Shown one piece after another: positions 52,732-60,307 of a stretch of 64,000 nt of DNA. The stretch spans positions 3,974,265 to 4,038,264 of the forward strand of contig NZ_KB911581.1 of the NCBI RefSeq assembly GCF_000383595.1, written 5' to 3'. Source of the stretch: Streptomyces bottropensis ATCC 25435 (lineage in GTDB: Bacteria > Actinomycetota > Actinomycetes > Streptomycetales > Streptomycetaceae). Made by a program: the position numbers and the translations under genes. The notes beneath the pieces were generated by a model. It worked only from the letters and a program-made list of their open reading frames with translations. It did no database searches and had not been told where the DNA came from. Numbering within the stretch: the first letter of the stretch is position 1; each line of letters starts with the position of its first letter.

Positions 52732-53853
52732 TCACCAGCGCAGCGGCAACCCCGCGAGATGGCCGTCCAGCAGCCCGGAGATGATCCGATGGTCGTGCAG
52801 CGAGGGATGCCAGTCGCAGCCCAGGTGATCGAGGCCGGGATCGTCGTAGTACCAGTGGCTGACCCGGCCGTCACCCCGCCGCACCCGCTCCTGGACGATC
52901 CGCAGGGTGGCCTCCGTGAACGCGGTGGTGTTCCAGAGGCGGGCGGCGGCCATCACGAGGAACGTCCCGCGCCCGTACCGGGCACGCAGTTTGTCGAGAA
53001 AGCCGTGATAGGCGCTCTCGTAGGCGGTGACCAGTTCGGCCGTCGTGCTCCAGCGTTCACCGGGATTGAGGGGCGTGGAGAAGTCGTTGATCCCGAGTCC
53101 GATCACGACGACCCGTGGACGCCAGCTGTCCGGCTTCCGCCAGACATCACCCTCGACGTTCAGCAGGGCCCGGTCGTAGTAGGTGCGGAAATCGGTACCG
53201 GGCTCACCGCCGTTGTAGTTGCGGACCATTCCCCGGCCGGAGAAGGCGTTGATCTGGAAATCGGCGTCCAGTCTCCGCGCCGTCAGCGCGCCGAACGCGA
53301 GATCCGCGTTGCTGTTCCGATTGACCCCGCCGTTCCCGGAACAGTCCTGGGTGGTGGAGACATTGCCGTAACCGGCGGTGTAGGAGTCGCCGATGAATTC
53401 GATCTGCCTGTCGCGCGCCCGGGGTCTCGCGAGAATCGCGCCACCGGGAGCCGCGACGAAACCGCCGAAGCGGCCGGCCGCCCACGGGCTCTCCGTCCGC
53501 TTCACGACCCGCACCCGGTGTCCGCCGTCGGCCAGGCCGTCGATCCAGGAGACGGTCCGGCCCGGGGTGACGAGGGTGGCCATGGTCGCCCCGTCGACCT
53601 GGACGTCGTAGTCGTTGTCGGCGTCGTCGAGGACCACCCCGACTCCGGTCCCGTGGAACCTCCCCTCGAAGGAGACGCCGGGCCAGCTGTACGCCACGGT
53701 CCCGTCCGCGGCCCGTGCGACCCGGCCGACCGTGTGGAACCGGGCGTCCGCCCGTGTCCCGGCGGCCCGGGCGGCGGGCGCGACGGTGGCGACGAGGCCG
53801 GCGGCGCCGGCCGCGATCAACGTCCGGCGGGATAACGGGCGGGGTGTCTGCAT
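52732..53853 (-). CDS. Secreted CE2-type SGNH acetyl esterase
   Basis: 373 residues from ATG 53853 (GAAGGGA upstream). A Tat signal (LSRRTLIAAGAAGLVATVAP) precedes an N-terminal jelly-roll (TVAYSWPGVSFEGRFHGTGV, DYDVQVDG) and then the SGNH hydrolase: IEFIGDSYTAGYG with the catalytic Ser, VVIGLGINDFSTPL and CDWHPSLHDH with the Asp-x-x-His pair. That two-domain layout is typical of carbohydrate esterase family 2, which removes acetyl groups from xylan or mannan. A perfect CebR-type operator 57 bp upstream links it to the cellulose/hemicellulose regulon. Confidence 0.87.
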   Translation of the reverse strand: MQTPRPLSRRTLIAAGAAGLVATVAPAARAAGTRADARFHTVGRVARAADGTVAYSWPGVSFEGRFHGTGVGVVLDDADNDYDVQVDGATMATLVTPGRTVSWIDGLADGGHRVRVVKRTESPWAAGRFGGFVAAPGGAILARPRARDRQIEFIGDSYTAGYGNVSTTQDCSGNGGVNRNSNADLAFGALTARRLDADFQINAFSGRGMVRNYNGGEPGTDFRTYYDRALLNVEGDVWRKPDSWRPRVVVIGLGINDFSTPLNPGERWSTTAELVTAYESAYHGFLDKLRARYGRGTFLVMAAARLWNTTAFTEATLRIVQERVRRGDGRVSHWYYDDPGLDHLGCDWHPSLHDHRIISGLLDGHLAGLPLRW

Positions 53854-53909
53854 GGTCGTCCCTTCGACACAGGTGGGGTGCGTGGGCGTGCGTGGGGGTG
53901 CAGAGGGAG

Positions 53910-53923
53910 TGGGAGCGCTCCCA
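53910..53923. promoter_or_regulatory. CebR/CelR-type operator, perfect palindrome
   Basis: TGGGAGCGCTCCCA again, identical to the site before the mannanase gene, here in the 182-bp gap upstream of the CE2-type esterase and 57 bp from its start codon. Co-regulation of the two enzymes by cellobiose is predicted. Confidence 0.88.
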
Positions 53924-54035
53924 GAGTCGCGCGCTATCGAAGGTGGCCGTCACACGCACGGTCGTCAACCCCTCGCGGTCACATCCGCACCGCGCATGCG
54001 CATCATGGGCTGCCGCTGCCGCTGCCGCCTCTTTC

Positions 54036-55214
54036 TCAGTGACCTCGTCGCCGGCGGGCCGCCGCCAGTTCGTGGCGCAGTCGGCCCGGAGCCCAGTCCT
54101 CGCTGAGGGCCCGCCAGAGGAGGTCGGCCTGGGAGGCCGGGGCGAGGCCGCCGACGGGCGGGTCGAGGTCCAGGTCGGTGGGGAAGGGGTAGCCCTCGGC
54201 GCTGGCGGCGACGACGCGGCGCAGCCAGGCCTCGGTGGCGCCCTCGGCCCTGCGGTGCGCCAGGACCGGGAAGAGGGCCTCGGCCATCGCCTCCCGGTCC
54301 ACCGTCTCCATGGCGCGGCCGAAGGCGGACGAGATCTGGAGCAGGTTGGCCATGCGCCGGACGTCCGACGAGCGGTTGTGCCCGGCGGCGTGGAACAGCG
54401 CGGGGTTGAAGAACGCCGCGTCGCCCTTGTCGAGGGGGAGCTGGATGTGGTGGGTGTCGAAGTACTCGACGAACTCCGGCAGCCGCCAGGCGAGATAGCC
54501 CGGTTCGTACTTCTGGGAGTGCGGCAGGTAGAGCGTGGGACCGGACTCGACCGGCATGTCGCAGTGGGCGACCGCGCCCTGGAGGGTGAGGACGGGGGAG
54601 AGGCGGTGGACGTGCGCGGGGTAGCCGGCCGCCTGCCGCCGGGTGAGGAACCCCAGGTGGTAGTCGCGGTGCGGGCTCTGGGCGGCGCCGCCCGGGTTGA
54701 CCACGTTGACCTGCGAGGTCACCTGGTAGGCGGGGCCGAGCCAGGCTTCGGCGACCAGGGCCAGGATGTCGTTGGCGTAGTAGTCGGCGAAGACGTCCGG
54801 CGCGCGTACGGCCAACTTGTCCAGGGCGCTCCAGACGCGGTCGTTGGCGCCGGGCTTCGCGAAGTGGTCGCCGCGTGCGGTATCCGCGGCGCGCTCCTCC
54901 TCGATCAGCTCCCGGAAGACGGCGGACGCCCGGTCCACGACGGCCGGGTCCGTGAACGCGCCCTTGAACACGACGATTCCGGGGCCCTCCATCAGGGTCC
55001 GGGCCAGCTCGGCCTGCACGTCCCGCAGGCCCTGCGGGGTGGCCGTCCGGGCGCGGAGCCGGTCGCTGTCGTAGAGCGGCACACCGTGCTCGACCCGCTC
55101 GGCCGAAGGGTGGTCGGCGGGATCGGTGCTCTGCTCGACGAGTGTGCGGAACGTGTCGAGATCACAGTCCGCCTCGGTCAGCCAGACCTGTCGCACCGCG
55201 GCGATGGGGCGCAT
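54036..55214 (-). CDS. Phytanoyl-CoA dioxygenase family protein
   Basis: 392 residues from ATG 55214 (AAAGGA upstream). It contains the Fe(II)/2-oxoglutarate oxygenase signature: QSPHRDYHLGFLTRRQAAGY supplies the His-x-Asp pair, and GDAAFFNPALFHAAGHNRSS the distal His; RRMANLLQIS probably holds the oxoglutarate-binding Arg. It is cytoplasmic. The family hydroxylates varied small molecules, so the substrate cannot be named. It stands alone; an inverted repeat CAAGG-T-CCTTG (55302-55312) lies upstream and could be its operator. Confidence 0.85.
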   Translation of the reverse strand: MRPIAAVRQVWLTEADCDLDTFRTLVEQSTDPADHPSAERVEHGVPLYDSDRLRARTATPQGLRDVQAELARTLMEGPGIVVFKGAFTDPAVVDRASAVFRELIEEERAADTARGDHFAKPGANDRVWSALDKLAVRAPDVFADYYANDILALVAEAWLGPAYQVTSQVNVVNPGGAAQSPHRDYHLGFLTRRQAAGYPAHVHRLSPVLTLQGAVAHCDMPVESGPTLYLPHSQKYEPGYLAWRLPEFVEYFDTHHIQLPLDKGDAAFFNPALFHAAGHNRSSDVRRMANLLQISSAFGRAMETVDREAMAEALFPVLAHRRAEGATEAWLRRVVAASAEGYPFPTDLDLDPPVGGLAPASQADLLWRALSEDWAPGRLRHELAAARRRRGH

Positions 55215-55301
55215 CGAGGTTCCTTTCGCAGCCTTGTGTTTCTGCCAGTCTGGGGAGCCGAAACCCGTCATTCAATCTGCGGAAACCCTTCAAAAAGACC
55301 T

Positions 55302-55312
55302 CAAGGTCCTTG
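55302..55312. promoter_or_regulatory. Inverted repeat upstream of the dioxygenase gene
   Basis: CAAGG-T-CCTTG, perfect 5-bp arms, about 90 bp upstream of the dioxygenase start in a comparatively AT-rich patch. Operator function is a guess from position. Confidence 0.35.
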
Positions 55313-55502
55313 GGCGCCGAAGCGCTGCGGAGTCCGCGGAAGTGGTGACGCGGGTCGGATCGATGTTGCTTCCCCCTTCGCCCGTTCCCTCGTCACCGTG
55401 GTTCGGTGACCCTCTTGGCGCCCGTGTCGTCCCGCGAACCTCCGGCGGGAGCGACGTACCGTGGCCGCGCTGATGAGGGACAGTCGACCCGATGGTGGCG
55501 CG

Positions 55503-56177
55503 ATGTGCTGGAGTGCGACGGCCGATCTCGTGGCGGGTGCCGGTGTCGCGGCCGTCGGGGTCGCCTGTGTGGCGCTGGTGCGCAGCGCGCGGGACCTGCC
55601 GCTCGCCGCGCTGCCGTTGCTGCTGGGGGCGCACCAGATCGTGGAGGCGGTGGTCTGGTCCTCGGGCGGGGGGAGCGGAGCGGCCACCGTCGCCTGGGCC
55701 GTCATCGCACTGCCCATGCTGGCCGTCTGGGTGCCCGCCGGTGTGTTGTGCGCGGCCCCGCCGTCCGCCCGCGCCCGGCTCGTCGTCCTCCTCGGCGTCG
55801 GCGTCGCGACCGCCGGGCTGCTCGGCCGAGGCCTCGTCACCGGCCCGGTGACGGCCGAGATCCGCGGCCACACCGTCGGCTACACGGTCGCCGTCTCCCA
55901 CCCGGTGCTCCTCGTCACGGGCTACCTCCTCGCGACCGTCGGCTCCCTGCTCCTCTCCGGAGACCGGCGCCTCACGGTGCTCGGGATCCTGGCCGCCGTC
56001 GGCGCCTCGGTCTGCTGGGCCCTGTGGCGGCTGGAGTTCATCTCGACCTGGTGCGCGTTCGCCGCCCTGTGCTCGGTGGTCCTCCTCGGCTGGGTGCGTG
56101 CCCGTCGCCGGCGGCCTTCCTCGCCACCGGCCCGGTACCCGGCCGCGGAGTACCGGCACTCTGGGCGGGACGATTGA
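55503..56177 (+). CDS. DUF6629-like membrane protein
   Basis: 224 residues; ATG 55503 was chosen because MCWSATADLVAGAGVAAVGV is the conserved beginning of this family as I know it. Seven or so hydrophobic segments follow, including PLAALPLLLGAHQIVEAVVW, VAWAVIALPMLAVWVPAGVL and STWCAFAALCSVVLLGWV. It is a multispanning integral membrane protein without recognisable catalytic residues. The stop codon lies inside the first unit of a 19-bp tandem repeat. Function unknown. Confidence 0.75.
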   Translation: MCWSATADLVAGAGVAAVGVACVALVRSARDLPLAALPLLLGAHQIVEAVVWSSGGGSGAATVAWAVIALPMLAVWVPAGVLCAAPPSARARLVVLLGVGVATAGLLGRGLVTGPVTAEIRGHTVGYTVAVSHPVLLVTGYLLATVGSLLLSGDRRLTVLGILAAVGASVCWALWRLEFISTWCAFAALCSVVLLGWVRARRRRPSSPPARYPAAEYRHSGRDD

Positions 56178-56283
56178 GCCTGCGCAGGGCGATCGAGCCT
56201 GGGCGGGACGATCGAGCCTGGGCAGGGCGATCGAGTCAGGGCAGGGCGATCGAGCCTGGGCAGGGCGATCGAGCTGCGCAGGA
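56171..56283. repeat. 19-bp tandem repeat array
   Basis: Five full units and a partial sixth with an exact 19-bp period: starts at 56171, 56190, 56209, 56228, 56247 and 56266, consensus CGATCGAGCCTGGGCAGGG. Another CGATCGAGTC follows at 56301. The first unit covers the stop codon of the membrane protein gene, so length changes would not alter that protein unless they reach this unit. Confidence 0.92.
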
Positions 56284-56481
56284 CTCGCGTCTGCGCACGA
56301 CGATCGAGTCCGCGCCGCTTCCGCGACAGGCCCCCGCCCCGAACGGCCCCGAACGGCCCGGCCCCGGCCTGCGGTAGACGCCCGCCGATCGTGGCGCACC
56401 AGGGGTGGTGAATCAGGGGTGGTGAATCAACCATCCACTCGCCTGTTGACTTTCGGCTGGTCCAGCCAGAGGATTCCGGAG
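56178..56481. other. 304-bp gap: tandem repeats and promoter of the GH3 gene
   Basis: Holds the 19-bp array at its start, short repeats (GGTGAATCA at about 56408 and 56421), and the promoter/operator of the GH3 gene at its end. No gene seen. Confidence 0.6.
56446..56475 (+). promoter_or_regulatory. Promoter of the GH3 gene with an operator in its spacer, possibly leaderless
   Basis: TTGACT (56446-56451) and AGGATT (56470-56475) are 18 bp apart. The perfect inverted repeat GGCTGG-T-CCAGCC (56455-56467) fills the spacer. Transcription about 7 bp after the -10 box would start on the GTG at 56482. The TGGTC/CCA core loosely resembles the DasR site, which would suit a GlcNAc-releasing enzyme, but it is one base shorter than that consensus. 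Confidence 0.55.
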
Positions 56482-57975
56482 GTGACACACTCCGCCACCG
56501 GGCCGCTCGGCCCGGTTCTCCCCGCGGCCCTCGACGAGGCAGCCCACCGCTGCCTCGTCGCGGGCTTCGACGGCACGACGATCGTCCCCGACACCCTGAA
56601 ACGGCTCATCGACCGCGGACTGGGCGGGGTCATCCTGTTCACCCGCAACATCCGCGACGCCGACCAGGTGCGCGAACTCACCGGCCTGTTGCGGACGTTG
56701 CGGCCGGACCTGCTGATCGCCATCGACAACGAGGGTGGCGGCATCGGACACCTGGTGGCCGCGGGCGCCCCCGAGGTGCCGGGCTCGTGGGCACTCGGAG
56801 TCGTCGACGACCCGACGCTGACCGCCGCCTGCGCCGACGCCCTGGCCGGTCATCTGCTCTCGCTCGGCATCACCGTCTCCTACGCCCCCGTCGCCGACGT
56901 CCAGAGCCGGCCCGAGAACCCGATCGTGCGCACCCGCGCCTTCGGCGGCGACCCGGAGCTGGTCTCCCGGCATCTGCGCGCCTGGATCGAGGCCACCGAG
57001 GCCCGCGGCGTGGCGTCCTGCGCCAAGCATTTCCCCGGTCACGGCGGCACGGTCACCGACAGCCACCACGCGTCGGCGGTCGACCCACGGCCGTACGACG
57101 GGCTCGACCTCGCACCCTTCCGGGCCGCCGTCGACGCGGGCGTGCCCATGCTGATGAGCGCGCATGTCGTCTTCCCGGCCCTCGACCCCGACCGGCCGGC
57201 CACCCTCAGCCCGCGCATCCTCACCGAGCTGCTGCGCGGCGAACTCGGCTTCGACGGCGTCCTCGTCAGCGACGCGCTGGAGATGAGGGCCATCGCCGAC
57301 CGCTACGGCGAGGCCGCCGGCGCCCGCCTCGCACTCGCCGCCGGAGCGGACCAGGTCATCGTCGCCGTACCTGACCTGGAGGTCACGCTCGCCTGCCGGG
57401 ACGCCGTGCTCGACGCCTTGTGCACGGGTGACCTCGCCGAGGAGCGCGTCACAGAGGCGGCGGCGCGGGTACGGCGGCTCGCCCTGCGGTACGCGGTGCC
57501 GATCCGGCCGGGAGCCGTGGCCGCGTGGGACGCGGACGCCGGGCTCATGGCGGCGCGACGGGCCGTACGACGCGGCGGGCCCTTGCCGCGACCGGTGCCC
57601 GGCGCCCATGTCGTGGACTGTTTCCCGTCCCCGCACCCCGCCCTCAACTGGGGCGGCGAGGACCTTCTGACCGAGGTCCGCACCCTCGACCCGACCGCCA
57701 CGGGGACGGCGGTGGCGGGGGGCCCCGACGACCTCTCGGCCGTCGTGGGGGAGGTGCTGCGGGCCGCCGAGGGGCGTCCGCTGGTCGTCGCCGTGTGCGA
57801 TGCGGAGCTGCACCCCTGGCAGGGACACCTGAAGGACGCCCTGCTGGCGGCGCGAGCGGACGCGCTGGTGGTCTCGACGGGGTTGCCGGAGGAGGGCGGG
57901 GCGGTCGCCGCGCACGGGCGGGGGCGGGTGAATCTGCGAGCGGCGGCCGAGGTGGTGGCGGGGCGGGCGTTCTGA
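56482..57975 (+). CDS. GH3 beta-N-acetylglucosaminidase (NagZ-like)
   Basis: 497 residues from GTG 56482. The barrel shows GGVILFTRNIRDADQVRELT, LLIAIDNEGGGIGHLV and, decisively, KHFPGHGGTVTDSHH, the loop with the catalytic His that separates beta-N-acetylglucosaminidases from other GH3 enzymes. The nucleophile Asp lies in GVLVSDALEMRAIADRYG. A C-terminal alpha/beta domain of about 150 residues follows. No signal peptide, so it acts in the cytoplasm on imported or recycled chitin or peptidoglycan fragments. Its promoter has an operator-like repeat between the -35 and -10 boxes. Confidence 0.9.
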   Translation: MTHSATGPLGPVLPAALDEAAHRCLVAGFDGTTIVPDTLKRLIDRGLGGVILFTRNIRDADQVRELTGLLRTLRPDLLIAIDNEGGGIGHLVAAGAPEVPGSWALGVVDDPTLTAACADALAGHLLSLGITVSYAPVADVQSRPENPIVRTRAFGGDPELVSRHLRAWIEATEARGVASCAKHFPGHGGTVTDSHHASAVDPRPYDGLDLAPFRAAVDAGVPMLMSAHVVFPALDPDRPATLSPRILTELLRGELGFDGVLVSDALEMRAIADRYGEAAGARLALAAGADQVIVAVPDLEVTLACRDAVLDALCTGDLAEERVTEAAARVRRLALRYAVPIRPGAVAAWDADAGLMAARRAVRRGGPLPRPVPGAHVVDCFPSPHPALNWGGEDLLTEVRTLDPTATGTAVAGGPDDLSAVVGEVLRAAEGRPLVVAVCDAELHPWQGHLKDALLAARADALVVSTGLPEEGGAVAAHGRGRVNLRAAAEVVAGRAF

Positions 57976-57991
57976 CGGCCCTCCCGCCCCG

Positions 57992-59026
57992 TCAGGTGGT
58001 GGAGGGGCCGGAGGTGCTGGTCAGCGCGTCGACCAGCTGCCGGGCGCGGGTCTGCTCCCCCAGGAGTGTCTCGACCAGCGGGCCGGTGCCAGGATCGGCC
58101 GAACCGGCCGGGGCGAGGCCGGCCGCGTCGACGTACCGCTCGACGGGACGGGCGTCGGACGTCAGGCGCACGCGGCCACCGGCGGTCAGCGCACCGTAGG
58201 CCGAGGCGTAGTCGACGCCCAGGCGGGCCAGTCGCTCGCCGCCCGCGTACCGGGTGTCCTGGTCGGGGGCGTTCTCCCTCGACAGGTGCGGATACCGGAG
58301 CGCGACCTCGTGGGTGGCCAGGATCGCGAGCAGCACATGCTCGGTGCCGACCACGCCGTGGCCGAGGCGGCGCGCCTGCTCGTAGGTCTCCAGCCTGACC
58401 CAACCGGCGGGTGAGGAGGCCCAGTTGCCCCCACCGAGCCGGAGCAGCCAGCGCAGCCAGAAGGGCATCCGGCGATAATGGGTACGGCCGAGGAGAACGT
58501 CGCGGGTGGCGTGCAGCAGTGGGTCGAGGCCGTCCTCCCGGGTCCCGGAGTGACCGTCGAGGCGGGCGCGCACGGCCTGCGGTGAGATGGCGCACGCGTC
58601 CAGCAGCTCCACAGCCCGGTTGTCCTCCTCCAGGAGGCCCCTCAGCAGATGTACGGCGCCGAGCTTCGCCGCGTCCTCGCGCCGCGCGTGCCCCATCGCC
58701 GCGGTCAGCGCCGCCGCCGCGGCGCCCGTGAAGCGGGCCCTCCGGTCGCCCTCGTCCCCCAGGACGTCCCGAGAGGCGACGCTCGCCTCCGGGGCGTCGT
58801 CGGCGCTCCACGCGCCGTCCCTGCGCGACCGGTCCCGCAACACCGCCAGCAGCGCGGTCTTGGTCGCCCCTTCCTCCACGAGCGCTTCCCGCGCCGGGCC
58901 CCTGGCCGTGGTGATGCCGGCCAGCAGATGCTCGGTGCCGATGGCTCCGCCGGCACCTGCCTGCGCGCCCCGGGCGGCGCCCAGGATTCCCACGACGTTC
59001 CAGTCGGGCGACTTCATCGCTTCCAT
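57992..59026 (-). CDS. Clp N-terminal repeat domain protein
   Basis: 344 residues from ATG 59026 (GAGGAAG upstream). It has two or more Clp-N type helical repeats: ARGAQAGAGGAIGTEHLLAG, AMGHARREDAAKLGAVHLLR and EQARRLGHGVVGTEHVLLAI. This is the substrate-recruiting domain of ClpA/ClpC chaperones, but here without an ATPase module. Such stand-alone proteins may act as adaptors or decoys for Clp proteases; that is inference. It ends 17 bp from the convergent GH3 stop. Confidence 0.85.
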   Translation of the reverse strand: MEAMKSPDWNVVGILGAARGAQAGAGGAIGTEHLLAGITTARGPAREALVEEGATKTALLAVLRDRSRRDGAWSADDAPEASVASRDVLGDEGDRRARFTGAAAAALTAAMGHARREDAAKLGAVHLLRGLLEEDNRAVELLDACAISPQAVRARLDGHSGTREDGLDPLLHATRDVLLGRTHYRRMPFWLRWLLRLGGGNWASSPAGWVRLETYEQARRLGHGVVGTEHVLLAILATHEVALRYPHLSRENAPDQDTRYAGGERLARLGVDYASAYGALTAGGRVRLTSDARPVERYVDAAGLAPAGSADPGTGPLVETLLGEQTRARQLVDALTSTSGPSTT

Positions 59027-59205
59027 ACGGCTCTTCCTCTTCCCCGTGATCCTGTGGAACAGCCTCTCCGCTCAGGGGGGCAGACCGCGTCGCTCCGGAG
59101 AAGGAACCGCCTCTGCACCCTGAGATAGACCCGCGACGTCCCTGGATCAGCTGATGGGCGGCGCGTTGAGCCGGGGGCGGCGCTTCCCGGCCCGCTGGCC
59201 GTCCT

Positions 59206-59898
59206 TCAGCCGAGCGGAGGTCTCGGGCGCACCAGACCGGTGTCGTACGCGAAGATCGTCGCCTGCACCCGGTCCCGCAGGTCCAGCTTCTTCAGCAGGG
59301 CGTTGACATGGGTCTTCACGGTGCCCGTCGCGACGCCCAGCCGGCCGGCGATCTCGGCGTTGGCCAGGCCCGTCGCGAGGAGGGAGAGGACCTCGCGCTC
59401 CCGGGGCGTGAGGGCGTCGAGGGCCATGGAGGCGACCGGTGGTGCGGGGGCGACCGCCGTGAACGTGTCGATGAGACGGCGGGTGATCGCCGGGGCCAGC
59501 ATGGCCTCCCCGGTGACCACCACCCTGAGGGCCGTGAGGAGTTCGGCGGGCTGGGCGTCCTTGAGGAGGAAGCCGGAGGCGCCGGCGCGCAGGGCCTCGT
59601 ACACGTAGGAATCGAGGTCGAACGTGGTCAGGACGAGCACCCGGGGCGCGTGCACCGACGTCGGGCCGGTCAGGAGGCTCGTCGCCGTCAGGCCGTCCAT
59701 GCCGGGCATGCGGATGTCCATCAGCACCACGTCCGGAACCAGTCGCCCGGCCGACGTGACCGCCTCGGCGCCGTCACCCGCCTCACCGACCACCACGAAG
59801 TCCGGCTCCGCGTCGACGATGGCCGCGAATCCCGCGCGAACCACGGCCTGGTCGTCGACGACCAGGACCCTGGCGGGGTGGGTGGCGGGCGATGTCAT
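59206..59898 (-). CDS. NarL/LuxR-type response regulator
   Basis: 230 residues from ATG 59898. The receiver domain has the acidic pair DD near 15-16, the phosphorylation site Asp61 in VVLMDIRMPGMDG, and the conserved Lys in GASGFLLKDAQP. The LuxR-type output reads LTPREREVLSLLATGLANAE, then IAGRLGVATGTVKTHVNALL. Its sensor kinase is encoded upstream on the same strand, but 409 bp away rather than adjoining as usual. Confidence 0.93.
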   Translation of the reverse strand: MTSPATHPARVLVVDDQAVVRAGFAAIVDAEPDFVVVGEAGDGAEAVTSAGRLVPDVVLMDIRMPGMDGLTATSLLTGPTSVHAPRVLVLTTFDLDSYVYEALRAGASGFLLKDAQPAELLTALRVVVTGEAMLAPAITRRLIDTFTAVAPAPPVASMALDALTPREREVLSLLATGLANAEIAGRLGVATGTVKTHVNALLKKLDLRDRVQATIFAYDTGLVRPRPPLG

Positions 59899-60307
59899 GA
59901 GGCGTCACCTTATCGAGCCCTCGGCGGGGATCGTGTGCGAGTGGTCGTCGGGGGCTGCATGGGGGGTGTGGGCCGGGGGGGCTGTGTGGAGGGTCTCGGC
60001 GGCGGCTGGGCGTGAGCCTTCGTCGGGTGGCGTCTGCGGGGCGCCGACGGCGACTGTGAGCCGGGTCTTGGCGGGGGGCCTGTGTGTGGGGTACCGGCCG
60101 GGGGTCGCGTGGGGGTGCAGGTACGGGCGGGCGTGGGGCGTTGGCGGGTGGTGTGCGTGTGCCTTCGTCGGGTGGCGTCCGCGGGGCGCCAGCGGGGACC
60201 GTGAGCGGGAGCTGGGCGGGGGCCATGCGTGGGCCTTCGGCCGGGGCCGTGCCCGCGGCTTCGGGGAGGGCCGTGCGCGGGGCGCCACCGGGACCGTGCG
60301 TGGGACC
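59899..60307. other. 409-bp low-complexity gap between sensor kinase and response regulator
   Basis: G-rich on the plus strand, with degenerate repeated phrases. A 34-bp segment at 60012-60045 is repeated at 60157-60190 with two differences, 145 bp apart. On the minus strand the region reads as Pro/Ala/His-rich open frames directly after the kinase stop codon, which looks like a decayed extension of the kinase tail rather than a gene. Nothing else recognised. Confidence 0.6.
60012..60190. repeat. Pair of 34-bp direct repeats, 145 bp apart
   Basis: The copies at 60012-60045 and 60157-60190 share 32 of 34 bases; both contain GCCTTCGTCGGGTGGCGT. They mark an ancient local duplication inside the low-complexity gap. 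Confidence 0.75.

Noticed and set aside
56098..56481. Long N-terminal extension of the GH3 protein
   Set aside because: It would translate the tail of the membrane protein gene and the 19-bp repeats in another frame; the promoter and GTG at 56482 fit the usual family start.
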